Below are positions 36,901 to 46,061 of a DNA stretch of 64,000 nt, piece after piece; the stretch's first letter is position 1; each line of letters starts with the position of its first letter. The DNA comes from Chryseobacterium sp. SSA4.19 (lineage in GTDB: Bacteria > Bacteroidota > Bacteroidia > Flavobacteriales > Weeksellaceae), in contig NZ_JAKVIP010000007.1 in NCBI RefSeq assembly GCF_022601875.1, forward strand, positions 104,157-168,156, in the 5' to 3' direction. A model generated the notes under the pieces. It worked only from the letters and a program-made list of their open reading frames with translations, had not been told where the DNA came from and made no database searches. The translations under genes and the position numbers were made by a program.

Positions 36901-37098
36901 ATGCCAAAATTAAAAACGAAATCAGGTGCTAAGAAACGTTTTGCCCTTACCGGATCCGGTAAGATCAAAAGAAAAAACGCTTACAAAAGCCACATCTTGA
37001 CTAAGAAAGAAACGAAGCAGAAGAGAAATCTTACGACGACTTCTTACGTAGCTAAAGTGGACGAGAAAAGTGTTCAACGTCAATTAGCCATTAAGTAG
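36901..37098 (+). CDS. rpmI: 50S ribosomal protein L35
   Basis: This 65-aa basic protein begins [20 protein letters not shown], the invariant L35 start, with [17 protein letters not shown] following. It is the standard partner of rplT downstream. A leader of about 65 nt with a duplicated 14-mer precedes it, which may carry regulation. Confidence 0.98.
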   Translation: MPKLKTKSGAKKRFALTGSGKIKRKNAYKSHILTKKETKQKRNLTTTSYVAKVDEKSVQRQLAIK

Positions 37099-37217
37099 TT
37101 TTTATAAATCTATATCCGGTTTATAAGAATTCAACAATTCAACAATTTAACCCTGAAATGGAGCAGCTAAGCGTACTGAAACAAAGTACCGCACATTTCA
37201 AAAAAACAATTTAAATT

Positions 37218-37562
37218 ATGCCAAGATCAGTAAATGCCGTAGCTTCAAGAGCTCGCAGAAAAAAAATCCTTAAACAAGCTAAAGGTTTTTTCGGTAGAAG
37301 AAAGAACGTTTGGACTGTAGCTAAGAATGCCGTGGAAAAAGCAATGCAATATGCTTACCGTGGTAGAAAAGAGAAAAAAAGAAATTTCAGAGCGCTTTGG
37401 ATCATGCGTATCAACGCCGGAGCCAGAGAACACGGAATGTCTTACTCTCAGTTTATGGGAGCTCTTAAAAAGAACAACATAGAGCTTAACAGAAAAGTTT
37501 TAGCAGATTTAGCAATGAATCACCCTGAAGCTTTCAAAGCAGTTGTAGATCAAGTAAAATAA
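37218..37562 (+). CDS. rplT: 50S ribosomal protein L20
   Basis: This 114-aa protein begins [20 protein letters not shown] and contains [20 protein letters not shown] and [20 protein letters not shown], as in all L20 proteins. L20 assembles early on 23S rRNA and is a known autorepressor of this operon in other bacteria. It lies 119 bp after rpmI, on the same transcript by position. Confidence 0.98.
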   Translation: MPRSVNAVASRARRKKILKQAKGFFGRRKNVWTVAKNAVEKAMQYAYRGRKEKKRNFRALWIMRINAGAREHGMSYSQFMGALKKNNIELNRKVLADLAMNHPEAFKAVVDQVK

Positions 37563-37587
37563 TGTAGAATTTTTTGTTATCAATATA

Positions 37588-37612
37588 AATCCTGAGTTTT
37601 TTGCTCAGGATT
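37588..37612 (+). terminator. Rho-independent terminator of rpmI-rplT
   Basis: The stem AATCCTGAG/CTCAGGATT has a 7-nt T-rich loop and is followed by TTTTT. The -33 box of the next promoter (TTTG, 37600-37603) lies within its loop. Confidence 0.92.
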
Positions 37613-37631
37613 TTTTTATTATCTACATTTG
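37600..37631 (+). promoter_or_regulatory. Promoter of the M28 peptidase gene
   Basis: TTTG (37600-37603), a 20-bp spacer, then TACATTTG (37624-37631). It overlaps the rplT terminator loop and places the transcript start near 37638, upstream of the GTG start at 37667. Confidence 0.7.
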
Positions 37632-37666
37632 TGTACATTATTAAATACGTAAAATTTTCTCTAAAG

Positions 37667-38836
37667 GTGAAAAAAATAACTACCCTTCTGCTTATTTCAT
37701 TAGCAGCTTATAACATGCAGGCCCAAAATCTTGTTCAGGCATATAAAAACAGAGCAGATCAGGTTTCACAGACAAATGTTACTACCCTCTTACAGGAATT
37801 CCAGGCTTTAGGAATAAAAACTACAGGATCTGCAGAAAACACCAATACACTGAACTGGCTGAAAGCCAAATACCAGTCTTACGGATATACGGCAAGCCAG
37901 ATAACAGAAGATCCTTTTACTTTCGGGAATGTGAGCTCAAAAAATTTAATCATAACAAAGACCGGAACAACATACCCGAATACCTATGTGATTATCTGCG
38001 GGCATTATGATACGATCACAGGCCCCGGAGTAAGCGATAACGGGAGCGGAACCTCCATTATATTAGAAGCCGCTAGAATTTTAAAAGATATTCCGACTGA
38101 ATATTCTATCAAATTCATTCACTTTTCAGGGGAAGAACAAGGCCTTCAGGGAAGCGGGCATTATGCAGACAATGTAGTATTCCAGAACAATGTGCGCCAG
38201 TTAAATATCAGACTGGTCTTCAATATAGATCAGGTAGGCGGAAAAATAGGCAATAATAACAATGCCATTAAATGTGAGAGCGACCAGGCAGGGCTTCCGG
38301 ATAACAATGCACCATCTATGACTTTTACCCAGCAATTGGCGAACTGTACGTTGCTGTATTCTCCATTACAGACCGTGATGTCAAACGCTTATTCATCAGA
38401 TTATGTACCTTTTGAGCAGAACGGAGATATTATTACAGGTTTCTATGAAGATGTGAAAAGTAACAATGAGCATACGGTAAATGATACCTTTGCCAATATA
38501 GATCCGGCATATGTATTTAATGTAGGAAAAGCTGCGGTAGGTGCATTACAACATTTTGCAGTGGCTACAAATATCTTATCGACTAACGAAGCACAGGTTA
38601 ATGTTTTAGAATCATTAAAAGTTTATCCCAATCCTGCAAAAGATATCCTGAATATTGAGTTACCTGAATCCATTAAGAATTTTAAGCTTGATATTTCAGA
38701 TCTGAACGGACGCTTGCTCATCCGTAAGGAAAATGAAACAACAATTAATGTTTCAGGTTTAACCAACGGCGCTTATTTGTGCACAGTTAATGCCAATGGT
38801 ACAAAAGCCGTAAGAAAAATAGTCATTGGAAAGTAA
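37667..38836 (+). CDS. T9SS-exported M28 family zinc aminopeptidase
   Basis: GTG 37667 is chosen because it gives the signal peptide KKITTLLLISLAAYNMQAQ and lies after the promoter; the frame runs 66 bp further up into the rplT terminator. The 389-aa product has the M28 zinc ligands in ICGHYDTITGPGVSDNGSGT (His, Asp), HFSGEEQGLQGSGHYAD (Glu-Glu pair, then Asp) and NNEHTVNDTF (His). A C-terminal T9SS type A domain has LKVYPNPAKDILNI. It should cleave N-terminal residues from peptides outside the cell. Confidence 0.93.
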   Translation: MKKITTLLLISLAAYNMQAQNLVQAYKNRADQVSQTNVTTLLQEFQALGIKTTGSAENTNTLNWLKAKYQSYGYTASQITEDPFTFGNVSSKNLIITKTGTTYPNTYVIICGHYDTITGPGVSDNGSGTSIILEAARILKDIPTEYSIKFIHFSGEEQGLQGSGHYADNVVFQNNVRQLNIRLVFNIDQVGGKIGNNNNAIKCESDQAGLPDNNAPSMTFTQQLANCTLLYSPLQTVMSNAYSSDYVPFEQNGDIITGFYEDVKSNNEHTVNDTFANIDPAYVFNVGKAAVGALQHFAVATNILSTNEAQVNVLESLKVYPNPAKDILNIELPESIKNFKLDISDLNGRLLIRKENETTINVSGLTNGAYLCTVNANGTKAVRKIVIGK

Positions 38837-38851
38837 CTGAATGCCTTATTA

Positions 38852-38875
38852 AAGCCTGAGCCTGAGCTCAGGCTT
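38852..38875. terminator. Terminator between convergent M28 and his operons
   Basis: The stem AAGCCTGAG/CTCAGGCTT has loop CCTGAG and is followed by TTTTT on the plus strand. It lies 12 bp past the hisIE stop on the other strand and may serve both. Confidence 0.85.
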
Positions 38876-38886
38876 TTTTTCAATAT

Positions 38887-39474
38887 TTAACGGTCACGTG
38901 ACAGAAGAATTTCTTCAATATGTTGCAGGCTTATATTTTTAGCTTTTAATAAAATTAAATAATGATAGAGTAAATCTGCGGCTTCGTTTTTAAAGAGCTC
39001 ATCATTATTGTCTTTAGCTTCAATCACAAGTTCTACCGCTTCCTCTCCTACTTTTTGGGCTACTTTGTTAATCCCTCTCTGAAATAAGGAATATGTATAG
39101 GAACCTTTCGTTTTATCGTCAATTCTGCTGCTGATCTTTTCTTCCAGCTCATATAGAAAGCCTTTAGGATTTTTATCGCCGAAACAGCTGAAATCCCCGG
39201 TATGGCATACCGTATTTTTAGGAATAACTTTTATTAAAATGGTATCCTGATCACAATCTATAGCTACATTTTTTACTGTAAGAAAATTTCCTGATTCCTC
39301 CCCTTTTGTCCATAACCTATTTTTGGAACGGCTGAAAAAAGTAACAATGCCTTCCTTTTCCGTTTTTTCAAAAGCCTCCATATTCATATACCCCAGCATG
39401 AGAATTTGCAAAGTTATTTCATCCTGAATGATGACAGGAACCAGTCCGTCATTTTTATCAAAATTAATGTTCAT
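38887..39474 (-). CDS. hisIE: Bifunctional phosphoribosyl-AMP cyclohydrolase / phosphoribosyl-ATP pyrophosphatase
   Basis: This 195-aa fusion catalyses the second and third steps of histidine synthesis. The N-terminal PRA-CH domain (1-105) has [19 protein letters not shown] and zinc cysteines in DCDQDT and [11 protein letters not shown]. The C-terminal PRA-PH domain (about 110-195) has [20 protein letters not shown] and [16 protein letters not shown]. Last gene of the his operon; its start overlaps the hisF stop by 4 bp. Confidence 0.97.
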   Translation of the reverse strand: MNINFDKNDGLVPVIIQDEITLQILMLGYMNMEAFEKTEKEGIVTFFSRSKNRLWTKGEESGNFLTVKNVAIDCDQDTILIKVIPKNTVCHTGDFSCFGDKNPKGFLYELEEKISSRIDDKTKGSYTYSLFQRGINKVAQKVGEEAVELVIEAKDNNDELFKNEAADLLYHYLILLKAKNISLQHIEEILLSRDR

Positions 39475-40223
39475 CGTATGTCAATTTTTTTAGATTTTAA
39501 TTCGTTTTTCAAATCCTGAATCCCTATTTCTCCAAAATGGAATATACTCGCCGCCAATGTACCGGTTGCTTTGGTTTCAGTGAATACCTTTTCAAAGTCA
39601 GATATTTTTCCGGCTCCGCCCGATGCAATAACCGGAATATTGATATTTTCAGAAACCAGTTTGGTAATCGTCAAATCAAAACCATTTTTTGTTCCGTCGC
39701 CGTCCATTGAGGTTAAAAGAATTTCTCCTGCACCCAACGATTCGACCCTTTTCACCCAATCTACGGTTTTCAGATTGGTCATCTCCCTTCCTCCTTTTAT
39801 ATGAACCCAATCCGAGCCATTAATTTGCTTTGTATCAACTGCTGCAACAATACACTGGCTCCCGAATTCTTTTGCCAAATCATCGATTAACTGAGGGTTT
39901 TTAACCGCAGAAGAGTTGATGCTGATTTTATCTGCTCCGGCTTCTAAAAGCTTTCTGACATCTTCAACGGTTGAAATGCCTCCGCCTACAGTAAAAGGAA
40001 TACTCAGTTCTCTGGCAATCTTTTTCACCAGATCAGCAAAAGTTTTCCGTTCTTCAATGGTTGCGGTAATGTCAAGAAAAACAAGTTCGTCAGCTCCCTC
40101 ATTTTCATATTTTTTAGCCAGCTCAATTGGATCTCCGGCATTCCGCAATTCTTCAAAGTTGATTCCTTTTACCGTTGTTCCGTCCTTAATATCCAGGCAG
40201 GGAATAATTCTTTTTTTAAGCAT
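39471..40223 (-). CDS. hisF: Imidazole glycerol phosphate synthase, cyclase subunit
   Basis: This 250-aa (beta-alpha)8 barrel uses ammonia from HisH to make imidazole glycerol phosphate and AICAR. The catalytic Asp11 is in [13 protein letters not shown] and the second Asp is in [13 protein letters not shown]. Phosphate loops are GGGIST and ASGGAGK. It partners with HisH encoded two genes upstream. Confidence 0.98.
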   Translation of the reverse strand: MLKKRIIPCLDIKDGTTVKGINFEELRNAGDPIELAKKYENEGADELVFLDITATIEERKTFADLVKKIARELSIPFTVGGGISTVEDVRKLLEAGADKISINSSAVKNPQLIDDLAKEFGSQCIVAAVDTKQINGSDWVHIKGGREMTNLKTVDWVKRVESLGAGEILLTSMDGDGTKNGFDLTITKLVSENINIPVIASGGAGKISDFEKVFTETKATGTLAASIFHFGEIGIQDLKNELKSKKIDIR

Positions 40224-40241
40224 TGATTTATATAATATTGG

Positions 40242-40967
40242 TCAATTCATTTGTTCAATATAGTCCCGAAGCTCACCAAGGCTTATCCGGCCTTCATATA
40301 TTGCTTTCCCGATAATAGTTCCGGAACATCCTGTTTTTTCCATGGTATATACATCTTCCATATTTGAAATTCCACCACTCGCTACGAGCTGAACAGGTGC
40401 CTGATTTAAAATATCTTTATATAAATCGGTTGAAGGACCTTCCAGCATTCCGTCTTTTGCAATATCAGTACAGATGACCTGCCGGATTCCTTTTTGCTGA
40501 TACTGACGTATAAAATGAATAACATCCTGATCACTTTCTTCCAGCCAGCCCGAAGTTTTTATTTTCCTGTTTTTACAGTCTGCTCCCAGAATAATTTTAT
40601 CTGAACCGAATCTTGAAATCAGATCAAAACAAAAATTAGGATGCTGTACCGCGATACTTCCGATTGTAATCTGTTCAGCGCCTGCATTAAAAGCCGTTTC
40701 AATATCTTCTAAACTTTTAAGTCCGCCACCAAAATCAATATGTAAATTCGTCTCACGTGTAATATCTTCTAATATTTTATGATTGACAATATGTCTGGAC
40801 TTTGCGCCATCAAGATCAACAAGATGCAGGAACCGGATTCCGTAAGCTTCAAATTCTTTGGCAACTTCTACAGGGCTTTCATTATACACTTTCATGGTAG
40901 TGTAATCGCCTTTGGAAAGGCGGACACATTTACCGTTGATAATATCAATGGCCGGAATAATTTTCAT
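40242..40967 (-). CDS. hisA: ProFAR isomerase
   Basis: This 241-aa barrel isomerises ProFAR to PRFAR. The catalytic Asp8 is in [13 protein letters not shown] and the second Asp is in [19 protein letters not shown] and ASGGIS bind the phosphates. Overlaps the hisH stop by 4 bp. Confidence 0.98.
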   Translation of the reverse strand: MKIIPAIDIINGKCVRLSKGDYTTMKVYNESPVEVAKEFEAYGIRFLHLVDLDGAKSRHIVNHKILEDITRETNLHIDFGGGLKSLEDIETAFNAGAEQITIGSIAVQHPNFCFDLISRFGSDKIILGADCKNRKIKTSGWLEESDQDVIHFIRQYQQKGIRQVICTDIAKDGMLEGPSTDLYKDILNQAPVQLVASGGISNMEDVYTMEKTGCSGTIIGKAIYEGRISLGELRDYIEQMN

Positions 40968-41548
40968 GAGGTAAGTTTTAAAAAGTTATGTAATAATTGG
41001 CTTCCCATTTCTCCGGATTTTTCCGGGTGAAACTGCATGGCATAAAAATTATCTTTCTGCAAAGATGCGCTGAAAGGCAGTATATAATCACAAACCGAAG
41101 TGGTGTGCTCAGATAATTCACAATAAAAACTGTGGACAAAATAAGCATCGCAGGCTTCTTCAATCCCGGAAAAAACAGGTGATTTAAAATCTGAAACTGA
41201 ATTCCAGCCCATATGTGGAACAATATTTTCAACGGGAAACTTTTTGACCTTAATATCGAAAATTCCCATTCCTGTAGTATTGCCTTCTTCATTATCGCTA
41301 CACATCAGCTGCATCCCGAGGCAAATTCCCAGGACCGGTTGTTGTAAAGTTGGGATTAATATATCTAATCCTTTTTCTTTCAGTATTTTCATGGTAGAAG
41401 AAGCTTCACCAACTCCCGGAAAAATGATTTTGTCAGCATTTTTTATAATATCAGCATCATCGGTGATAATGGTAGTTACATTCAGTCTGTCTAATGCATT
41501 TTGTACTGAATTCACGTTTCCGCCGTTATATTTTATTATCGCAATCAT
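40964..41548 (-). CDS. hisH: Imidazole glycerol phosphate synthase, glutamine amidotransferase subunit
   Basis: This 194-aa class I glutaminase supplies ammonia to HisF. The nucleophile elbow is [10 protein letters not shown], and the His-Glu of the triad are in [10 protein letters not shown]. The N-terminal [18 protein letters not shown] is typical, with FPGVGEAS for the oxyanion strand. It starts 1 bp after hisB stops. Confidence 0.97.
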   Translation of the reverse strand: MIAIIKYNGGNVNSVQNALDRLNVTTIITDDADIIKNADKIIFPGVGEASSTMKILKEKGLDILIPTLQQPVLGICLGMQLMCSDNEEGNTTGMGIFDIKVKKFPVENIVPHMGWNSVSDFKSPVFSGIEEACDAYFVHSFYCELSEHTTSVCDYILPFSASLQKDNFYAMQFHPEKSGEMGSQLLHNFLKLTS

Positions 41549-41549
41549 A

Positions 41550-42644
41550 TTAGAGACTTCCTTTTGTTGAGGGAATATTAAAATTCTGACCTGTCTGCTG
41601 TACCGCTCCTTTCATCGATTTGGCAAATGCTTTAAAAATGGATTCAATCTTATGGTGTTCGTTGTCTCCTTCTGCTTTAATATTGATATTACACCGTGCC
41701 GAATCGGTAAAAGATTTAAAGAAATGGTGAAACATTTCGGTGGGGACATCTCCAATTTTTTCACGCTTAAAATCTGCATTCCAGGCCAGCCATGAACGGC
41801 CTCCGAAGTCAATAGCTACCTGCGCGAGACAGTCATCCATTGGCAGCAGGAAACCATATCTTTCGATCCCTTTTTTATTACCCAAAGCTTCTGATAAAGC
41901 CTGTCCCAATACAATTCCCGTATCTTCTATCGTGTGGTGCTCATCAACGTGCAAATCTCCCTTAACTCTAACTTTTAAATCTAAATTCCCGTGCCTGGCA
42001 ATCTGATCCAGCATATGATCGAAAAAATGAAGTCCGGTTGAAATATCAGATATTCCGCTGCCGTCCAGGTTAACTTCAATGTCGATATCCGTTTCATTGG
42101 TTTTTCTGGATACTTTTGCTTTCCGCGGAATCCGCTTCAGGTAAGAATAAATTTCACTCCATTTTTCCGTAACCAAAGCAGCGGTTTCATTCTCATCAGA
42201 ATTCATAAAAATAGCTTTCGAACCCAGATTTTTTGCCAGCTGAATATCAGTCAACCGGTCCCCGATCACAAAAGAATTTTCAAGGTCGTAATCTCCATAC
42301 ATATATTTTCCCAGCATGCCGGTTTGCGGTTTGCGGGTCTGCTTGTTTTCATGCTCAAAGCTTCTGTCAATTAACAGATCACTAAACACTATTCCTTCAT
42401 TTTCAAAAGCTTTCAGCATTTTTTCGTGAGGCTTTATAAAATCTTCATAAGGAAAGCTTTCTGTTCCCAGACCATCCTGATTGGTTACCATCACCAGCTC
42501 GTAATCCAGTTCTATTGCAATTTTTAAAAGGTTTTGGAATACCCCCGGATAAAATTCCAGCTTTTCCAGCGAATCTACCTGAAAATCATTTTCAGGTTCT
42601 CTAATTAAGGTTCCGTCCCGGTCTATAAACAATACTTTTTTCAT
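41550..42644 (-). CDS. hisB: Bifunctional histidinol-phosphatase / imidazoleglycerol-phosphate dehydratase
   Basis: This 364-aa fusion like that of enterobacteria has an N-terminal HAD phosphatase domain (1-165) with nucleophile motif [12 protein letters not shown] (Asp8, Asp10) and [15 protein letters not shown]. The C-terminal IGPD (about 172-364) has [26 protein letters not shown] and [14 protein letters not shown] metal and substrate motifs. Its start overlaps the stop of hisC by 4 bp. Confidence 0.98.
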   Translation of the reverse strand: MKKVLFIDRDGTLIREPENDFQVDSLEKLEFYPGVFQNLLKIAIELDYELVMVTNQDGLGTESFPYEDFIKPHEKMLKAFENEGIVFSDLLIDRSFEHENKQTRKPQTGMLGKYMYGDYDLENSFVIGDRLTDIQLAKNLGSKAIFMNSDENETAALVTEKWSEIYSYLKRIPRKAKVSRKTNETDIDIEVNLDGSGISDISTGLHFFDHMLDQIARHGNLDLKVRVKGDLHVDEHHTIEDTGIVLGQALSEALGNKKGIERYGFLLPMDDCLAQVAIDFGGRSWLAWNADFKREKIGDVPTEMFHHFFKSFTDSARCNINIKAEGDNEHHKIESIFKAFAKSMKGAVQQTGQNFNIPSTKGSL

Positions 42645-43672
42645 GATTCAATATTTTGTAATACGGTAATTAGCTGTTCATTTTCTTCTCTGGTGCCGAC
42701 ATTTATTCGTATACAGTCTGGAATATGAGGACTTCTTTTACTGGTTAAAACTTCTTTTTCTAAGAGTTTATCATATACTTCCTCGACATTTTCAAATTCA
42801 ACCAAAAAGAAATTTGCTTCACTCGGATATACTTTTTTTATACATCTGATGGTCTTGAAACAATCTTGTAACCATGATTTTTCAGATAAAATACTGTGCA
42901 CGTTTTGGCTGAGCTGTTCCGGATTATCCAATGCCTTCAAAATAAGATCTGAGCTTAATGAATTGATATTGAAAGGCGCCTTGACCGTATTGATGAATGC
43001 GATGATTTCTTTAGAGGCATAGGCGACACCTACTCTTGCTCCAGCCATTCCCCACGCTTTGGAGAAGGTCTGGAGAACAATCAGGTTTGGATATTTATCC
43101 AATAGCTCAATAGATGATGTTCTACCGGAAAATTCAATGTAGGCTTCATCCACCACAATAATTCCGCTGAAATTTCTAATGAAAAATTCCAAATCATCAA
43201 TGCTGTTTCCTGTTGGATTGTTAGGGGAACATAAAAAGAAAATTTTTAACCGTTCTTCCTGGGACAGATTTAAAAAATCTTCTTTAATGATCTCAAAATT
43301 TTTATTCAGACCCAGTTTCACCACTTTGTTTTCATTGATCGAAGCATAAAGATCGTACATGGCAAAAGACGGATTCATCCTCATAATAGAATCTTTTTTT
43401 GGTTCACAGAAGATTTTGATGATCAGATCGATCAGTTCATCACTTCCGTTCCCCAGAGCAATATGATCCACTGAAATATTTTTAATGGAAGCCAGTTTCT
43501 CTTTGACTTTCCGCTGTGTAGAATCAGGATAGCGGTTGAAGTTCCCGAAAGGGCTTTCATTGGCATCCATCAATACCGGATTTTCAAATTCATTGTGATC
43601 TCTGAAGCTGATGTAAGGCTGCAATTCGAGAATATTTTTTCTTACTGACTGATTGATATTAAATTCTTTCAT
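42641..43672 (-). CDS. hisC: Histidinol-phosphate aminotransferase
   Basis: This 343-aa PLP fold-type I enzyme has [15 protein letters not shown] at the N-terminus, [21 protein letters not shown], and the PLP lysine in [16 protein letters not shown]. It overlaps hisD by 14 bp. It converts imidazole-acetol phosphate and glutamate to histidinol phosphate. Confidence 0.97.
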   Translation of the reverse strand: MKEFNINQSVRKNILELQPYISFRDHNEFENPVLMDANESPFGNFNRYPDSTQRKVKEKLASIKNISVDHIALGNGSDELIDLIIKIFCEPKKDSIMRMNPSFAMYDLYASINENKVVKLGLNKNFEIIKEDFLNLSQEERLKIFFLCSPNNPTGNSIDDLEFFIRNFSGIIVVDEAYIEFSGRTSSIELLDKYPNLIVLQTFSKAWGMAGARVGVAYASKEIIAFINTVKAPFNINSLSSDLILKALDNPEQLSQNVHSILSEKSWLQDCFKTIRCIKKVYPSEANFFLVEFENVEEVYDKLLEKEVLTSKRSPHIPDCIRINVGTREENEQLITVLQNIES

Positions 43673-44951
43673 TTCTTTTTTTTAATCGTATGGATACTGC
43701 ATTTTTATGGGCAGATAGACCTTCTGCTTCTGCCATGATTTCTATTGTTTTCCCAAGGTTTTCCAAGCCTTTTTCAGAAAGATGCTGAAAGGTGATCTTC
43801 TTTACAAAACTGTCCAGGGAAACGCCACTATAATTTTTGGAAAATCCGTTGGTGGGAAGCGTATGGTTGGTTCCGCTGGCATAATCTCCTGCACTTTCAC
43901 AGGAATAATTTCCCAGGAAAACGGATCCTGCATTTTGGATCTCAGGGATGTATTTTTCAAAATCCTGAACTGCTAAAATCAAATGTTCAGGAGCATACCG
44001 ATTGCTGAAATCCAAAGCTTCCTGAAGCGATTCTACAAGAATAAAATGGCTGTTTTTTAATGCTTCACGGGCTATCTCATTTCTGGGAATTTCTTTAAGT
44101 TGTTTTTCCAGTTCCTCAAGAGTCTGTTCAAGAATATTTTCATCCGTTGTAATAAAAATTACCTGGCTGTCGCTTCCGTGTTCTGCCTGCGAAAGTAAAT
44201 CTGCCGCACAAAATTCAGGAACCGCCATTTCGTCGGCGATGACCAATACTTCACTGGGACCGGCAGGCATATCAATAGCAACGTTACAGTTCTGTGCATA
44301 TTCTTTCGCAGCTACAACGTATTGATTTCCGGGTCCGAAGATTTTATAAACATCAGGAATACTTTCTGTACCGAACGTCATCGCCGCAATGGCCTGGGCT
44401 CCTCCCGTTTTATATATTTTAGTTACTCCGCAAAGCTGAGCGGTGTAGAGAATTGCCGGGTTGATATTTCCATTTTTATCCGGAGGCGTACACAAAACAA
44501 TTTCTTTACAGCCAGCCAGCTGAGCCGGTACAGCGAGCATTAAAACAGTAGAAAATAAAGGTGCACTGCCTCCGGGAATATAAATCCCCACTTTTTCAAT
44601 AGCCCTGTTTTCTCTCCAACAGAGCACTTCTTTTGTCGTTTCAATCTTTTGAACTTCTGAAATTTGCGAGGTGTGAAATGCTGTAATATTGTCTTTTGCC
44701 TGCTGAATAGCTTTTTTCAGTTCATCATCAATGAGATTTCTGGCATTCAGGATTTCTATTTCAGCAACCTGAATCTCATCAATCTGAACATTGTCAAATT
44801 TCAGATTGAAATCGGTTAATGCTTGGTCTCCTTTTTCCTGTACTTCCCTGAAAATTCCTGAAATGATTCCGTTAAGCTCTTTTTTTTCTAAAGCCGGTCT
44901 TTTCACCAATTCCGGCCAGATATTTTTTTGTGGGTATCGACTGATTTTCAT
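43659..44951 (-). CDS. hisD: Histidinol dehydrogenase
   Basis: This 430-aa zinc enzyme carries out the last two oxidations to histidine with NAD. Characteristic segments are YIPGGSAPLFSTVLMLAVPA, IFGPGNQYVVAAKEYAQ, DMPAGPSEVLVIADE, SQAEHGSDSQVIF and APEHLIL, followed by AGDYASGTNHTLPTNGFSK. It starts 1 bp after hisG ends. Confidence 0.98.
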   Translation of the reverse strand: MKISRYPQKNIWPELVKRPALEKKELNGIISGIFREVQEKGDQALTDFNLKFDNVQIDEIQVAEIEILNARNLIDDELKKAIQQAKDNITAFHTSQISEVQKIETTKEVLCWRENRAIEKVGIYIPGGSAPLFSTVLMLAVPAQLAGCKEIVLCTPPDKNGNINPAILYTAQLCGVTKIYKTGGAQAIAAMTFGTESIPDVYKIFGPGNQYVVAAKEYAQNCNVAIDMPAGPSEVLVIADEMAVPEFCAADLLSQAEHGSDSQVIFITTDENILEQTLEELEKQLKEIPRNEIAREALKNSHFILVESLQEALDFSNRYAPEHLILAVQDFEKYIPEIQNAGSVFLGNYSCESAGDYASGTNHTLPTNGFSKNYSGVSLDSFVKKITFQHLSEKGLENLGKTIEIMAEAEGLSAHKNAVSIRLKKRNERI

Positions 44952-44952
44952 A

Positions 44953-45810
44953 CTAAATTACCATTTTATCAATTGGAATAATTAAAATATCCTGCGCTCC
45001 GTTGTCTTTTAGTTTATCAATAACTTCCCAGAAGGTATCTTCCTCAATCACGGAATGGATACTGCTCCAGCCTTTTTCTGCCAAAGGAATTATAGTTGGA
45101 CTTTTAAGAACCGGCAGTGTTTCGGATATGACTACAATTTTATCATTTGGAACATTCATCAGGATATATTTTGAATTTTTCGCTTTCAGAACAGCCTTGA
45201 TCCTGAACACCAGCTTTTCAAGAAATGCTTTTTTCTCATCACTGAGTGTAAAGGTTTTTGCCAGAACGGCTTCAGATGACAGAAGCGTAACAGTTTCTCT
45301 TAATCCGTTTTTAAACAAAGTGCTTCCCGAACTCACGATATCGCATATCCCGTCAGCAAGTCCTATATTAGGAGCGATTTCCACAGAGCCCGAAATGATA
45401 TGGATTTCTGCTGAAATGTTATTTTCCTGAAGGAATTTTTTAAGCGTATTAGGATAGGAAGTTGCAATTTTTTTTCCCTGAAAGTAGTCCAAACGGTCTG
45501 TTTCCACTTCTTTTGGAACAGCTAAAGAAACCCTGCATTTTGAGAATCCCAGCTTGTGGACAATCTCGATCTTTTTATACTTTTCTTCTAAGAGGTTTTC
45601 ACCGACAATGGCAATATCCACCACCCCGTCTTCGAGATACTGCGGAATATCAGAATTCCTCAGATACATAATTTCCAAAGGAAAATTATCTACGGAAACT
45701 TTCAGCTGGTCTTTCCCATTGTTAACGTAAATTCCACAGTCTTTAAGAAGCTGAAGGGATTCTTCGTACAGCCGGCCGCTTTTCTGTATGGCAATTTTTA
45801 GTTTACTCAT
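44953..45810 (-). CDS. hisG: ATP phosphoribosyltransferase, long form
   Basis: This 285-aa enzyme takes the first, committed step of histidine synthesis. The length and the C-terminal domain from about 210 (ACT-like, IIPLAEKGWSSIHSVIEEDT) mark the long HisG form, which is feedback-inhibited by histidine and needs no HisZ. The PRPP-loop sequence is DICDIVSSGSTLFKNGL. It is the first structural gene, 127 bp after the leader-peptide stop, with an attenuator in between. Confidence 0.97.
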   Translation of the reverse strand: MSKLKIAIQKSGRLYEESLQLLKDCGIYVNNGKDQLKVSVDNFPLEIMYLRNSDIPQYLEDGVVDIAIVGENLLEEKYKKIEIVHKLGFSKCRVSLAVPKEVETDRLDYFQGKKIATSYPNTLKKFLQENNISAEIHIISGSVEIAPNIGLADGICDIVSSGSTLFKNGLRETVTLLSSEAVLAKTFTLSDEKKAFLEKLVFRIKAVLKAKNSKYILMNVPNDKIVVISETLPVLKSPTIIPLAEKGWSSIHSVIEEDTFWEVIDKLKDNGAQDILIIPIDKMVI

Positions 45811-45856
45811 TCTATTTTTGTTAAGTCTGAGTAAATAAAAAACGGGTCGATGTGAA

Positions 45857-45874
45857 AATTTATCCGGATAAATT
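45857..45874. other. 18-bp perfect palindrome before hisG
   Basis: AATTTATCC/GGATAAATT is a perfect inverted repeat without spacer, between the attenuator and the hisG start. It could be a protein site or a small RNA stem; no function is known. Confidence 0.4.
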
Positions 45875-45886
45875 AAGAGACAAAAA

Positions 45887-45910
45887 AACCGCCTGTTTAC
45901 TCAGACGGTT
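45887..45910 (-). terminator. Histidine operon attenuator (terminator hairpin)
   Basis: On the minus strand a stem AACCGTCTG/CAGGCGGTT (one G-U) with a 6-nt loop is followed by a run of seven Ts. It lies 27 nt after the stop codon of the His-rich leader peptide and 76 nt before hisG. It is a terminator inside the 5' leader and not at a gene end, as transcription attenuation requires. Confidence 0.9.
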
Positions 45911-45937
45911 TTTAATTATTTTGATTTTTAACACAAA

Positions 45938-46009
45938 TTATCGATCAATCAATTCCGTCCTGCAGAGATGATGATGATAATGATGTACTGTTAAAAAATT
46001 CGGTTTCAT
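45938..46009 (-). CDS. hisL: Histidine operon leader peptide (23 aa)
   Basis: ATG 46007-46009 to TAA 45938-45940 encodes MKPNFLTVHHYHHHLCRTEL followed by IDR. Five of six consecutive residues at positions 9-14 are histidine (CAT codons). It sits 25 nt downstream of the -33/-7 promoter's G and just ahead of a rho-independent hairpin before hisG. Stalling of the ribosome at the His codons under starvation would be expected to prevent formation of the hairpin. GGACGG just after the His codons can pair with CCGTCT in the terminator's first arm, a candidate antiterminator. Confidence 0.92.
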   Translation of the reverse strand: MKPNFLTVHHYHHHLCRTELIDR

Positions 46010-46026
46010 TGTTGGAATTTGTATTG

Positions 46027-46056
46027 CAAAGGTAGGACTTATTTTCAAACGGCCAA
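46027..46056 (-). promoter_or_regulatory. Promoter of the his operon
   Basis: On the minus strand there is TTG (46054-46056), a 19-bp spacer and TACCTTTG (46027-46034). The predicted start of transcription, near 46020, lies about 11 nt before the leader peptide ATG. The -33 box begins only 6 bp past the stop of the upstream glycosyltransferase gene. Confidence 0.82.
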
Positions 46057-46061
46057 GAATT

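Noticed and set aside
37601..37666. Longer start for the M28 peptidase
   Set aside because: It lies in the rplT terminator and promoter; the GTG at 37667 gives a proper signal peptide.
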